Positions 36,273 through 45,134 of a DNA stretch of 64,000 nt are shown one piece after another. Positions within the stretch are counted from its first letter, which is position 1. The number at the start of each line of letters is the position of its first letter. A program made the translations under genes and the position numbers. The stretch is from Rhodopirellula islandica (lineage in GTDB: Bacteria; Planctomycetota; Planctomycetia; Pirellulales; Pirellulaceae): positions 223,838 to 287,837 of the forward strand of contig NZ_LECT01000028.1 of the NCBI RefSeq assembly GCF_001027925.1. Direction: 5' to 3'. A model generated the notes under the pieces. It saw only the letters and a program-made list of their open reading frames with translations. It ran no database searches and was not told the DNA's origin.

Positions 36273-37313
36273 ATGATTCAGAGACTCCAAGCTTGGATCG
36301 GCTCATCCAGCGCGACGACCGCGTCATCCCAATTGCGAACCACCCGCCGAGCAATCTTGCCGGTCATCGCCGCAACGCTGATTGGTTTTGCGATGCAAAC
36401 CAGCCCGGTGTCGGCCGAGGAAACGACCGCTCAGCACCGGGTGTTGTTGCACGGCAAAAAAGGCTTGGTCGTCGTTGAACCCGACGGTTCGACTGGATGG
36501 CAAATGGACTGGGGCGGCATTCACGATCTACATCTGCTTCCCAACGGTCACATCCTGACTCGCCAAGGCCCGGCAACCGTCGTCGAAATCGATCCGAGCA
36601 CGAAAGAAGTGGTGCGGAGCTACGATTGTGGCAAAGAGGGAGGCAACGAGGGCAAACGAATCGAAATCCACGCGTTTGAACCACTTCCCAACGGCAACCT
36701 GATGATCGCCGAATCCGGCGCCCAGCGATTGATCGAAGTCAACCGCGATGGAGACATCGTCCACAAGATTGCACTCCAAGTGGAGCACCCCCACGCACAC
36801 ACTGACACCCGCTTGGTGCGACGACTTAAATCAGGCAATTACCTGGTCGCCCATGAAGCCGATGGCAAGGCTCGCGAATACAACCCTGACGGCGACGTGG
36901 TCTGGGAATACGAAGTGCCGATGTTCGGCAAGCAAGAAGCTGGTGGCCACGGCCCCGAAGCGTTTGGCAACCGCCTGTTCACCGCCTTGCGGATGGACAA
37001 CGGCAACACGCTGATCGCGTCCGGAAATGGGCACAGTGTCCTCGAAGTCACACCGGACAAGAAAATCGTTTGGGAAATCCACCAAAACGATCTCCCAGGA
37101 ATCCGCCTGGCCTGGGTCACCACCCTGCAAATCCTTGAGAATGGCAACTACGTGATCGGCAACTGTCATGCAGGGCCCGGGCAACCGATCCTGATTGAAC
37201 TGGAACCTTCCACCAAGCAAGTCGTCTGGCAACTCGATCGCTTCCAAGACTTCGGAAACAACGTTTCCAACTCGGTTGTCATCGACGAAGCCCAACTTGA
37301 TTGGCTGGACTGA
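36273..37313 (+). CDS. secreted PQQ-like beta-propeller protein
   Basis: This is a 346-aa exported protein. A basic N-terminus leads to the hydrophobic segment ILPVIAATLIGFAMQTSPVSA and a probable signal peptidase site before EETTAQH. The mature part consists of repeated blades with the pattern LPNGNLMIAESGAQRLIEVN, LKSGNYLVAHEADGKAREYN, MDNGNTLIASGNGHSVLEV and LENGNYVIGN. This periodic x-x-G-N-x-L/Y-I/V signature is that of PQQ-like or arylsulfotransferase-type propellers. There are no catalytic residues I can assign. I chose the ATG at 36273 because it directly precedes the signal peptide; the frame is open to 35871 but with no signal. Function unknown. Confidence 0.8.
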   Translation: MIQRLQAWIGSSSATTASSQLRTTRRAILPVIAATLIGFAMQTSPVSAEETTAQHRVLLHGKKGLVVVEPDGSTGWQMDWGGIHDLHLLPNGHILTRQGPATVVEIDPSTKEVVRSYDCGKEGGNEGKRIEIHAFEPLPNGNLMIAESGAQRLIEVNRDGDIVHKIALQVEHPHAHTDTRLVRRLKSGNYLVAHEADGKAREYNPDGDVVWEYEVPMFGKQEAGGHGPEAFGNRLFTALRMDNGNTLIASGNGHSVLEVTPDKKIVWEIHQNDLPGIRLAWVTTLQILENGNYVIGNCHAGPGQPILIELEPSTKQVVWQLDRFQDFGNNVSNSVVIDEAQLDWLD

Positions 37314-37415
37314 ACGGACGACTCGACATCGCGAACGAAAGCGAACACCTCAAACCACCGACTCCTTGCTAGAAGAGGCGTCAGGTACGGGCGGTCGCTC
37401 CAGCGAACAATTGCA

Positions 37416-37859
37416 TCAGGGAATCACAACAATTCGCCAGTAAGAACGCATCAGGTCGTGAAGGTTCCGACAGGCATCGCCAACGCGAGACTTCAAGATG
37501 TACCCCGCGACGTTCTTCTTGTACGCGGCGACCAAATCCACCTCGTGATCGGACGTGGTCAACACAAACACAACGGTCGAATTGAGTTCCGGGTCTCGCC
37601 GAATCTCTTCGAGAAACTCCACGCCAGTCATGATTGGCATGTTGAGATCTAAAAAAACAATCCGCTGCGGCCCCACCGTCTTGGTTGGATGCTCGCCTCG
37701 CAAAATGTCCAATGCGACTTGACCATTTTCGGCCACCGTCAGTGGATTTGGAACCTCATTCTTTTTGATACCGCGTTCAAACGCCATCACATCGATTTCG
37801 TTGTCCTCGACAAGCAAGATGTGAACCTCGTCTAAACTCGAAACCGTCGTATGCGACAT
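37416..37859 (-). CDS. response regulator, CheY-like (Rcp1-type receiver only)
   Basis: This is a 147-aa single-domain receiver. The acidic pocket is in LLVEDNEIDVMAFERG, the phospho-acceptor Asp is in IVFLDLNMPIMTG, the Thr/Ser switch is in FVLTTSDHEVD and the Lys is in AGYILKSR. The pattern resembles cyanobacterial Rcp1-like regulators that pair with phytochrome-type or other histidine kinases. There is no output domain. I chose ATG 37859 (MSHTTV) over the frame start at 37895. No kinase gene is adjacent, so its partner is unknown. Confidence 0.9.
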   Translation of the reverse strand: MSHTTVSSLDEVHILLVEDNEIDVMAFERGIKKNEVPNPLTVAENGQVALDILRGEHPTKTVGPQRIVFLDLNMPIMTGVEFLEEIRRDPELNSTVVFVLTTSDHEVDLVAAYKKNVAGYILKSRVGDACRNLHDLMRSYWRIVVIP

Positions 37860-38551
37860 ATCAATCAACCCGGCGTAAGAAAAGAGCTCGCACAATGAAG
37901 AAAATCATGAAAAGTCGAAGAACGTCTTGGTCAGACGCACATTGCGAGCAGGTTGGCTAGCGTATCGAATCTGCTTCCTTCAACGAAACGCTCAAACCGA
38001 ACTGCTCAATCACCCCCATGGACTTCGAGTGTTTCCTTCTCCGGTCTCGCTCCATGAATTTGCGTGATCGAGGACCAATGGGCCACGACGGCAATGATCT
38101 TCCCCGCGAAATACACGCAGCGAGACGCACAAAAATCCACCGCCAAATCCCTTTCTCTTCCCGCCATCAATTGTACACCACCCGGTGCCCCTCCCACTCT
38201 CCGAGGTCGTGCGGCCTCTGGATACCGTTTTCCAGCGGATTTTCGCGGGATGCCCCTCTCCCGAATCGAGCCAGGCTGCGCGCAGAGAACTGCGTGCAGA
38301 GGACAGTTTGAAGGGAGCTCGATGAGAACCACGCAAAGAGACAAGCGAGGTAAAAACGACGCGTCAGAGCCACCAATCGAGACAAAGCCCTCAGCAACAT
38401 CCCGCAGCGACACCGTCAACCAGCGTCTTCGAATCCGGCAGAGCAGCTCGTTCGGGGGGCCAGCCAGCGGAGCACCACCGAAAAATATAAGCGCAATCGG
38501 TGGACCGTCCCTCTACCCATGCGGGCTCCGAAGATCTAAAGTGAACGCAAT
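37860..38551. other. Intergenic stretch without convincing gene
   Basis: This is a gap of about 690 bases between the response regulator and feoA. Overlapping open frames exist on both strands, but none has a ribosome-binding site or recognisable domain, and they are mutually exclusive. They look like chance frames in G/C-rich DNA. Confidence 0.45.
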
Positions 38552-38566
38552 CGAGAATCGTTCTCA
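38552..38566. promoter_or_regulatory. candidate Fur box upstream of feoA
   Basis: On the minus strand the site reads TGAGAACGATTCTCG, a 7-1-7 inverted repeat matching 11 of 14 defined positions of the Fur consensus TGATAATNATTATCA. It lies 15 bases before the feoA start, where a bound repressor would block transcription or initiation. Its position before ferrous-iron uptake genes makes iron-dependent repression likely. Binding is inferred. Confidence 0.65.
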
Positions 38567-38581
38567 TTTACAGGTGATGCT

Positions 38582-38812
38582 TTGATAGCCGAACTCGCTC
38601 TGGATCGTTGTGGATCCAACTGTGCCGAAATCATTCGATTGGACCTGCCGGAGAACTGCGCGTCACGTTTGAAAGCGTTGGGTCTGTTTGAAGGTCAATT
38701 GGTCCAGCTGTCTCGCCGAGGCAACCCGCTGATCCTGAAAGCCGCTGGAAGCCGGATTGCCGTCGCCGGAGAGATCGCTCAGCAGATCTTCGTGCGGGCC
38801 ACCGACGGATGA
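38582..38812 (+). CDS. feoA: FeoA ferrous iron transport accessory protein
   Basis: This is a 76-aa SH3-like protein, the normal FeoA length, that assists FeoB. The pattern CASRLKALGLFEGQLVQLSR, NPLILKAAGSRIAVAGEIA and QIFV matches the family. The start is a TTG at 38582: the nearer ATG (38577) and GTG (38574) are in another frame that stops at once, and an AGGTG lies six bases before the TTG. The stop overlaps the feoB ATG as ATGA, indicating translational coupling. The candidate Fur box is directly upstream. Confidence 0.9.
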   Translation: MIAELALDRCGSNCAEIIRLDLPENCASRLKALGLFEGQLVQLSRRGNPLILKAAGSRIAVAGEIAQQIFVRATDG

Positions 38813-40824
38813 ACGTTTCACCGGTTGCGAGTTGCAACTCTTCGGAAGATTCATCCCCCAAACAGCTTTGCCAAGCTCGTGTGGTTGCCATGGTTGGCAA
38901 CCCGAATGTCGGCAAAACGTCGCTGTTCAACCGACTGACCAATCTGCTTGCGAAGACGTCCAACTTTGCCGGCACCACCGTGGACCGTCGAACTGGCACC
39001 GTGGATTTGGAGGAAGGTCAGTCCTGCACGCTGGTCGACTTGCCTGGGTTGTACTCCCTGACGGCGTCGTCTCCCGAAGAACAAATCGCACGAGCGTTCA
39101 TCACCGGCGAATCCGAGTGCCCTCCCGAGGGCGTGTTGGTCGTGGTCGACGCGACCAACCTTCAACGCAGCCTTGCCGTTGCCCGCGAGGCCATCCAGTG
39201 CGGACGCCCGACACTGGTTGTGGTCAACATGATCGAACTGGCGCGGAAAAGCGGCGTTGATGTCGACTTGGAGATCCTCTCTCAAAAACTCGGCTGCCCG
39301 GTCATTGGCGTTTCTGCTCGCACCGGAGAAGGCCTCCCCCAACTCAAGGCGAGCCTTCGTCAATTACTCCAACCACGTAAAATGGTTGTGTTGGGGGCTG
39401 ACGCCCAAACGACCGAACTGGAATGCGGAGCTTGCGGAGCCTGTCCGTTTGCAGACGGTCACCGCTGGGCATCCACCCTGGCTCGCGAAAGCACCCGAAC
39501 CGGTTACGTTGCCTCGGACGAATGGACGGACCGAGTCGACCAATTGACCACGCACCGCTTTCTCGGCCCGGTGATTTTTGTCGCCGTGATGGTCACCGCC
39601 TTCGCATCCGTGTTCTATCTCGCTCAATACCCGATGGAATGGCTCGATGCCACCTTCGGCTTGATCACCGAAACAGTGGGAGGCTGGCTGCCCGAAGGTG
39701 ACCTCAACAGCCTGGTCACCGACGGGATCTTGGCAGGCATTGGCGGCGTGGTGATCTTCTTGCCGCAGATCTGCATTCTGTTTTTCATGCTGGCCATCCT
39801 CGAAGATTCAGGTTACCTCTCACGTGCCGTGGTGGTGATCGACCGATGGATGCGACGCGTCGGTTTACCCGGCCAAGCGTTTGTCCCGCTGCTGGCCGCT
39901 CATGCGTGCGCCATCCCAGCGATCATGTCGACCAAGGTCATCGAAAATCGGCGAGACCGATTGGCGGCCATCATGGTCATCCCGCTGATGACCTGCTCGG
40001 CCCGCTTGCCCGTGTACACGATGGTCGCTGCGTTGCTGTTTCCATCCAGCCCATGGTTGGCAGCGTTGCTTTTTGCGTCGGCCTACGCACTCGGCATGGT
40101 GGCCGCCTTCTTCGTCGCATGGATTCTCAAGAAATCGATTCTGCCGGGCGAAGCCGCCCCGCTGATTCTGGACTTGCCGCCATACAGAACTCCCTCGCTC
40201 AGCAATGCCCTTCGCCATGCCTACGAACGGGGCTGGGGATTCCTGCGAGACGCTGGCGTCGTGATCCTGGCGATCAGCATTGGCATTTGGGTGCTGTCAA
40301 CGTATCCCAAACTGCCTGAAGAACGCTTTGCCGAACAGATTCAGACAGCCGGTCTGGACGCCGAAACCCTGGATGAATCGGACCTTGAAAACCGTCGCGC
40401 TCTGGCGTCGCAAGAATACGCCGTCATCGGGCGAATGGGTAAAATTGTGCAGCCCGTCTTTGCCCCGCTGGGATTTGACTGGAAGACCAGCGTCGGTGTG
40501 ATGACGAGTTTCGCTGCTCGCGAAGTGGTCGTTTCGACACTCAGCATCTTGTATGGACTGGGACCTGAACCCGAAGACGAATCGTCGCTGCACGCTCGCC
40601 TGATGTCGGCCACCGACGCGGACGGGAACCGTGTTTTCACGCCCGCAACCTGCGTCAGTTTGCTCGTATTTTTCGTGCTCGCAATGCAGTGCCTGCCCAC
40701 GCAAGCGGTCACGAAAAAGGAAACAGGATCCTGGGGATGGGCCGCGTTCCAATTCGGCTACATGACCGTCTTGGCCTACGTTGCCGCCTTGATCGCCTAC
40801 CAGACGATCTCGCGCTTCACGTAG
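38809..40824 (+). CDS. feoB: FeoB ferrous iron transporter
   Basis: This is the inner-membrane Fe(II) transporter, 671 aa. The G domain has G1 GNPNVGKTS (residues 31-39), switch region FAGTTVDRRTG and G3 DLPG (77-80). G4 reads NMIE (140-143) where NxxD is expected. A CxxCxxC motif (206-212, ECGACGACPF) lies in the linker to the membrane part. The Gate regions follow: QICILFFMLAILEDSGYLSR and LLAAHACAIPAIMSTKVIEN, then MTCSARLPVYTMV and the second FAAREVVVSTLSILYG. About ten TM helices are visible. It is coupled to feoA. The last 42 bases of the gene are duplicated directly downstream. Confidence 0.95.
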   Translation: MNVSPVASCNSSEDSSPKQLCQARVVAMVGNPNVGKTSLFNRLTNLLAKTSNFAGTTVDRRTGTVDLEEGQSCTLVDLPGLYSLTASSPEEQIARAFITGESECPPEGVLVVVDATNLQRSLAVAREAIQCGRPTLVVVNMIELARKSGVDVDLEILSQKLGCPVIGVSARTGEGLPQLKASLRQLLQPRKMVVLGADAQTTELECGACGACPFADGHRWASTLARESTRTGYVASDEWTDRVDQLTTHRFLGPVIFVAVMVTAFASVFYLAQYPMEWLDATFGLITETVGGWLPEGDLNSLVTDGILAGIGGVVIFLPQICILFFMLAILEDSGYLSRAVVVIDRWMRRVGLPGQAFVPLLAAHACAIPAIMSTKVIENRRDRLAAIMVIPLMTCSARLPVYTMVAALLFPSSPWLAALLFASAYALGMVAAFFVAWILKKSILPGEAAPLILDLPPYRTPSLSNALRHAYERGWGFLRDAGVVILAISIGIWVLSTYPKLPEERFAEQIQTAGLDAETLDESDLENRRALASQEYAVIGRMGKIVQPVFAPLGFDWKTSVGVMTSFAAREVVVSTLSILYGLGPEPEDESSLHARLMSATDADGNRVFTPATCVSLLVFFVLAMQCLPTQAVTKKETGSWGWAAFQFGYMTVLAYVAALIAYQTISRFT

Positions 40825-41182
40825 GCCACTGTCTCTGATACTTCCTCTTCGAGCGGAACGGCCCAAGCCGCCCGGTGCGTGATCCCAAAGGGCATCACCG
40901 TCGCGGAAGTCGTCAAGACTTTCGGGGTCTCGTCGAACAAATCGAAACTCTTGACGAGTTTCGCTACTCTCGAATCAGCTGCCGCCTTGATCGCCTACCA
41001 GACGATCTCACGCTTCACGTAGGCCACTGCCCCTGATACTTCCTCTTCGAGCGGAACGGCCCAAGCCGCCCGGTGCGTGATCCCAAAGGGCATCACCGTC
41101 GCGGAAGTCGTCAAGACTTTCGGGGTCTCGTCGAACAAATCGAAACTCTTGACGAGTTTCGCTACTCTCGAATCAGCTGCCG
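40783..41182. repeat. 198-base tandem duplication including the feoB 3' end
   Basis: Unit 1 (40783-40980) and unit 2 (40981-41178) are almost identical, followed by four further matching bases (41179-41182). Each begins with GCCGCCTTGATCGCCTACCA and contains the last codons and stop of feoB, then ACTTCCTCTTCGAGCGGAAC and a second direct repeat around GACTTTCGGGGTCTCG/GACGAGTTTCGCTACTCTCG. Only a few base changes separate them (for example GTCTCTG against GCCCCTG). Unit 2 carries a dead feoB tail. The rest of 40825-41231 has no gene. Confidence 0.95.
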
Positions 41183-41231
41183 AACCACTCCTTCTCAGGT
41201 GCTGAGTGAGTCCAGCGACACCGGTTTTGAA

Positions 41232-42749
41232 TCACTTCAGCCCCATTCCACTCGGCCGATTCGTGATTGCACCCCGGACGCCCAACTGCCTTGGGTCGCG
41301 AGCGATCTTGTCCGAGAACACACGAACGTCATCCAGGATTGGTCGCAATCTCGCGGAGGCGGCTTCGATGTTCTGAACCGTTCGCTGGACCTGGTAAAAC
41401 AACTCATCGTCTTCCAGCAAGCGCCGAACTGTTCCGTCACTGCTGTTGAGGGTCCGACCAAACGTGTCCAACTGCACCAACGCGTTGTCAACGTTGGCCA
41501 AGCTCACCAGCACCGCTTCAATCAGCTCGGCGCCACGCTCACCCAGAGGTTCAGTGAAGGCTTCGATGTTCTGGGCGGTGCCTTCGAAACTCTTGGCCGT
41601 GCTGCGGACGCTCTCCAATGTCGACTGCAACTCAGCCGCAGTCTGCGAAACCGCGTCTTCCGCGACAATCCCAACCTGTTCGAACTGACCACCGACTTCG
41701 CGGAACGTCTCAAAGGTGTCGCGAGCGTCTTCGAGTGTCACCTTCACCTCATCCAACACACCCGGCAAACGGTCGACCGTGTCGCTGACATTTTGCTGAA
41801 TTCGGGGATCGCCGATGATCGACCGGATATCTCGCACCAAGAACCCGAACTCCTTGACCGCCTGGGAAGCCTCCCCTGCCAACTGCGTGATGGTGGGTGG
41901 TGTCTGCAATCCAGACTGGCCCGGCACAGGCGTCCCCAGCTGCGTGCCGAACCCAGGGGGCGGCGTGAATCCCTGGGGAGGCGTGCTTTGCGGAGGGAAC
42001 GTCTGCTGCATCGCCACAGTCTGAACCACGTTGTTGGAAGCATTCCCCGGAACACTTGTTTGGCTCACCAAGGCGATCGGCCGCGCCCATGCTGGTGCAG
42101 GTGCCATCGATTGCGGGAAACCTCCCATCGGAACAGACGGAGTCGTTGCGGGAGCCGCTGGGCTGATTCCGATCACACCGCGAACGTCACGAACCAACCC
42201 TTTGATATCACTGCCGATGTCTTGGATTGCATCGCCCGCTCCTCGAACGCTTCGGAAGGTCGAGACGAGCTCATCTTCCATTCCAAAAATCAAGTTGAAC
42301 GGATCCTCCCGCTTACTTCCGTAACGGTATGTTTCGTCATCGGTGTAAAGCTGATTGATCATGTCTTCGTTGTTCGCAAACAACTGAGCCAATTCTCGGC
42401 GATCGGCTTTCCGAAACTCCAGCTTCGAATCGCCGGTGATCAACGAACCGATCCCGATCTGTGGAATGTATTCGTGTGTCATCCGAATGCTCTCATCCAT
42501 CGACAAGGTCAGCATCACGCCGCCTTTCTCTTGCAGCTGAATGTCATCCACGCGTCCGATTTTGACGCCGTCGCGATACACCGCCGCATTGACGTTGATC
42601 CCGTCGGCGGACGGGAAATAAACATTCAGCGTGTACTCGCGATTTAGAATCGCGGGAAACGCACCGAACAAAAACGTGAGGATCACCGCGATTCCAATCG
42701 CTGCGATCACGAGCACGCCCACACCAAAACGAAGTTTGCTGTCATCCAT
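41232..42749 (-). CDS. MlaD-type MCE-domain lipid transport protein
   Basis: This is a 505-aa protein with an N-terminal TM anchor (LRFGVGVLVIAAIGIAVILTFLFGA) and an MCE domain at about residues 38-115 (VYFPSADGINVNAAVYRDGV, KIGRVDDIQLQ). A Pro/Gln-rich low-complexity segment (about 200-290) and a long helical C-terminal region follow. MCE proteins form hexameric channels carrying phospholipids between membranes. At over 500 aa it is much longer than E. coli MlaD (183 aa), so the C-terminal helices may build a longer tunnel. Its ATG lies three bases after the stop of the ATPase gene. No MlaC or MlaA homologue is in the window. Confidence 0.88.
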   Translation of the reverse strand: MDDSKLRFGVGVLVIAAIGIAVILTFLFGAFPAILNREYTLNVYFPSADGINVNAAVYRDGVKIGRVDDIQLQEKGGVMLTLSMDESIRMTHEYIPQIGIGSLITGDSKLEFRKADRRELAQLFANNEDMINQLYTDDETYRYGSKREDPFNLIFGMEDELVSTFRSVRGAGDAIQDIGSDIKGLVRDVRGVIGISPAAPATTPSVPMGGFPQSMAPAPAWARPIALVSQTSVPGNASNNVVQTVAMQQTFPPQSTPPQGFTPPPGFGTQLGTPVPGQSGLQTPPTITQLAGEASQAVKEFGFLVRDIRSIIGDPRIQQNVSDTVDRLPGVLDEVKVTLEDARDTFETFREVGGQFEQVGIVAEDAVSQTAAELQSTLESVRSTAKSFEGTAQNIEAFTEPLGERGAELIEAVLVSLANVDNALVQLDTFGRTLNSSDGTVRRLLEDDELFYQVQRTVQNIEAASARLRPILDDVRVFSDKIARDPRQLGVRGAITNRPSGMGLK

Positions 42750-42752
42750 GGT

Positions 42753-43637
42753 TCAAGCCATCCCCTGAGTCATTTCGCGGATGCGATCCCCCGCTTCCCC
42801 CCGTACAAACTGACGAACTCGCCGGTCTTCGGCGTGCTCGAGTTGGCTGGGTGGAGCGTCGAATAGGATTTGAGATTGGTCGGCATCAAGCCGACGTCGC
42901 GGATAAAACATCATCACTCGGTCAGCCACTTTTCGTGCGGTGTGCATGTCGTGCGTGACCACGATGCTGGTCACCGGGTACATCCGCCGTGTATGCAGAA
43001 TCAATTCGTTGATCACATCACTCATGATCGGATCCAGCCCAGTGGTTGGTTCGTCGTAGACCACCAATTCAGGACGCAGCACCAACGCGCGAGCCAACCC
43101 CACCCGTTTCTGCATGCCTCCTGAGAGTTCGGCTGGCCGCTTGTAGATCACCTCTTCTGGCAATCCCACTTCGCTGATGTGCTGGCGGACCCGGTCGTTG
43201 ATCTCAGCTTCGTCCGTGCCCTCTTCGTTCTGCCGGATCGGGAACGCAACGTTGTCAAAGATACTCATGCTGTCGAACAACGCGGCGTGCTGAAACACAA
43301 ATCCGAATCGCCGCCGAATCACTGCCAGCTCCGCTGGGTTGAGAAGCGACAAGTCTTCGCCATCGAACAGCACCCGACCGACAGTTGGCTGCACCAAGGC
43401 AACGATCGTCTTCATGAACACCGTTTTGCCGCAGCCACTCTCGCCGATCACAGCAACGGTTTGACCACGTTCAATCTGGCAACTGATGTCCTTCAAGACC
43501 GCTTGGCCATCGAAGGACACTTCCAGGTTTTCGACTTCCACCAAAGGAGGCTCCTTCACCGCAACCGCTGATTCCTCAGCCTGCGTTTGGGAAGCTTCTT
43601 GGTCGAATGGATCGATAGGAGGGTTGGGATCGCTCAC
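42753..43637 (-). CDS. MlaF-type ABC transporter ATPase
   Basis: This is a 294-aa ABC ATPase of the phospholipid-transport group. Walker A is GESGCGKT, the Q-loop is FGFVFQHAALFDSMSIFDNV, the signature is LSGGMQKRVGLARAL and Walker B is LVVYDEPTTGLDP. The H-loop reads IVVTHDMHTARKVADRV. The GTG at 43637 shares one base with the stop of the permease gene (TAGTG). The frame continues upstream to 43805 inside the permease and I reject that. An acidic N-terminal extension of about 30 residues precedes the domain. It powers the MlaE/MlaD partners on either side. Confidence 0.92.
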   Translation of the reverse strand: MSDPNPPIDPFDQEASQTQAEESAVAVKEPPLVEVENLEVSFDGQAVLKDISCQIERGQTVAVIGESGCGKTVFMKTIVALVQPTVGRVLFDGEDLSLLNPAELAVIRRRFGFVFQHAALFDSMSIFDNVAFPIRQNEEGTDEAEINDRVRQHISEVGLPEEVIYKRPAELSGGMQKRVGLARALVLRPELVVYDEPTTGLDPIMSDVINELILHTRRMYPVTSIVVTHDMHTARKVADRVMMFYPRRRLDADQSQILFDAPPSQLEHAEDRRVRQFVRGEAGDRIREMTQGMA

Positions 43638-44527
43638 TAGAACAGACTCGTGCCTTCCGGGTAGAAACTGAAATACACCCAGTCCAAAACGATGTTCAGG
43701 AACAGGTCGATCGCGAGGATCATCACAAACGAATACACAAAGGCTTCCGTGGCAGCTTTGCCAACGCCTTCGGCGCCGGGTTGGCAATTGAAACCGCGGT
43801 AGCAACTGATGATTGCAATCACGCCACCAAAGAATATGCTTTTGAAGATCCCGTTGAACAAATCAAACGCAACGACGCCTTCGCGTGAGTGATGCAAGTA
43901 GGCCGCTCGGTCGATTCCAAGAATGATCACACTGTAGAAGTACCCACCCACGATGCCCATGAAGTCCGCGACAATGGTCAGCGCGGGAATCAACAGCAGG
44001 CAGGCCATGAACCGCGGCACCACCAAGTAGTGGATCGGGTCAGCGCCCATGGTGGTCAACGCATCGATTTGTTCCGTCACTCGCATCGTGCCCAAGACCG
44101 CTGCCATCGCACCACCGACTCGGCCGGCCAACATCGTCGCTGCCAGAACCGGCCCCAACTCGCGGACCAAAGAGGTGTTGATCACCACTCCCAAGTGCGT
44201 TTCCAAACCAATGGTGTGGAATTGGTAGTAGCTCTGAACGGCCAACACCATCCCGATGAAGGAACCGGTCAATGCCACCACCGGCAGACTCAGCACGCCC
44301 ACCTGGTAAAAGTTGACCAGCACCGTGTCGCGGCGCGGCATCCGTGTGAACATCCAGACAAACATTTGCCAGGTGAACATGGCCAAGTCACCGACCGCAG
44401 TCACCCCACCCACCACCGCGGTTCCCCACTGCATGATCCATCGCCGCATCGGGGTATCGATTGGCAGCTCCGGCTTCGCGGTTTGAACGCGAAGAACGGA
44501 TTCGGTCGTGGACTGTTGCTCCGACAT
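43637..44527 (-). CDS. MlaE-type ABC transporter permease
   Basis: This is a 296-aa inner-membrane permease of the MlaE/Ttg2B family. Typical segments are LTGSFIGMVLAVQSYYQFHT, LVRELGPVLAATMLAGRVGG, ATMRV-like GTMRVTEQIDALTTMGADPI and a FFGGVIAIISCYRGF loop near the end. It has five or six membrane helices. It is the first gene of a three-gene MlaE-MlaF-MlaD transcript that would move phospholipid or hydrophobic molecules across the periplasm. The ATG at 44527 fits the family. Confidence 0.92.
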   Translation of the reverse strand: MSEQQSTTESVLRVQTAKPELPIDTPMRRWIMQWGTAVVGGVTAVGDLAMFTWQMFVWMFTRMPRRDTVLVNFYQVGVLSLPVVALTGSFIGMVLAVQSYYQFHTIGLETHLGVVINTSLVRELGPVLAATMLAGRVGGAMAAVLGTMRVTEQIDALTTMGADPIHYLVVPRFMACLLLIPALTIVADFMGIVGGYFYSVIILGIDRAAYLHHSREGVVAFDLFNGIFKSIFFGGVIAIISCYRGFNCQPGAEGVGKAATEAFVYSFVMILAIDLFLNIVLDWVYFSFYPEGTSLF

Positions 44528-44771
44528 AGCGACGAAGACAAACCCATGGTTGAATGACGTGAAGACACCTCGCGTCAGGTCGGCTCGCCAGACATTTCCG
44601 GCGCACCGATCGCGCGAACATCGTCTTTATCGGCCAGGCAAACACTGCGGATCAGTCAAACTGCGACGTGAAGTCAAACTTTGCCGGCAACTGCAAAATG
44701 ACTGGGGCGAGGACAGACGAACGCTGGACCGCGAAATGTTTGGTGTTGTGGAGCGTATTCGTTTGCGCAAG

Positions 44772-44976
44772 TTTTCATCCCGGTAGGGATGTCAGATGGT
44801 AGCCGTCGGTAAGCGATAGCGCCACCGATGGACACGCCCCCCACGCCGCCACTCTCCATCCCGCCGTGGCCATTGGCCACGGCGGGATGGAGAGTTTTAT
44901 GGGAGTTCGTTTTCCGGGGGTACGCTGCTACGCAGCAACCCCCGGCTACCATCTGAAATCCCTACCGGGATGAAAA
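44772..44976. repeat. 205-base element with 34-base terminal inverted repeats
   Basis: Arms 44772-44805 and 44943-44976 are inverted copies (TTTTCATCCCGGTAGGGATG at the outside, GATGGTAGCCG inside) with one mismatch. Each outer arm also contains its own small palindrome, ATCCCGGTAGGGAT. The centre holds the perfect hairpin at 44852-44894. There is no open frame of interest. It lies upstream of mlaE, in a region (44528-45372, 845 bases) without genes. Confidence 0.85.
44852..44894. repeat. Perfect 21-bp hairpin with one-base loop
   Basis: Bases 44852-44872 are exactly complementary to 44874-44894, around a single T. The core reads CCGCCGTGGCCATTGGCCAC. Such a long perfect palindrome could extrude as a cruciform or be a recombination relic. 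The right arm is followed by TTTTA, so on the plus strand it could also act as a terminator, though no plus-strand gene precedes it. Confidence 0.9.
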
Positions 44977-45134
44977 ACGACAGAAGCCGGAAGAAAAATT
45001 GCTTTCGTTACCAGAACGCCAATAGCAAACATTTCGCAGCCCAGCGTTAGCCGGACAGTGAAAACCTGAGAGACGACACCGTTCTGGACTGCGAAAGTTC
45101 TGTTCCTCGACTTCGCCCCAACGGGGCGGTCCTA

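Noticed and set aside
38006..38585. Opposed frames before feoA
   Set aside because: They overlap each other on both strands, have no ribosome-binding site and no recognisable domain.
41073..42647. 524-codon open frame on the plus strand
   Set aside because: It is antisense to the MCE-domain gene, and begins in the feoB-tail duplication.
42753..43805. Longer ATPase frame starting at 43805
   Set aside because: The first 56 residues lie inside the permease gene and are Arg/Cys-rich; GTG 43637 gives a one-base overlap and a sensible N-terminus.
44852..44894. Intrinsic terminator for a plus-strand gene
   Set aside because: A short T-run follows the hairpin, but no plus-strand gene ends nearby.
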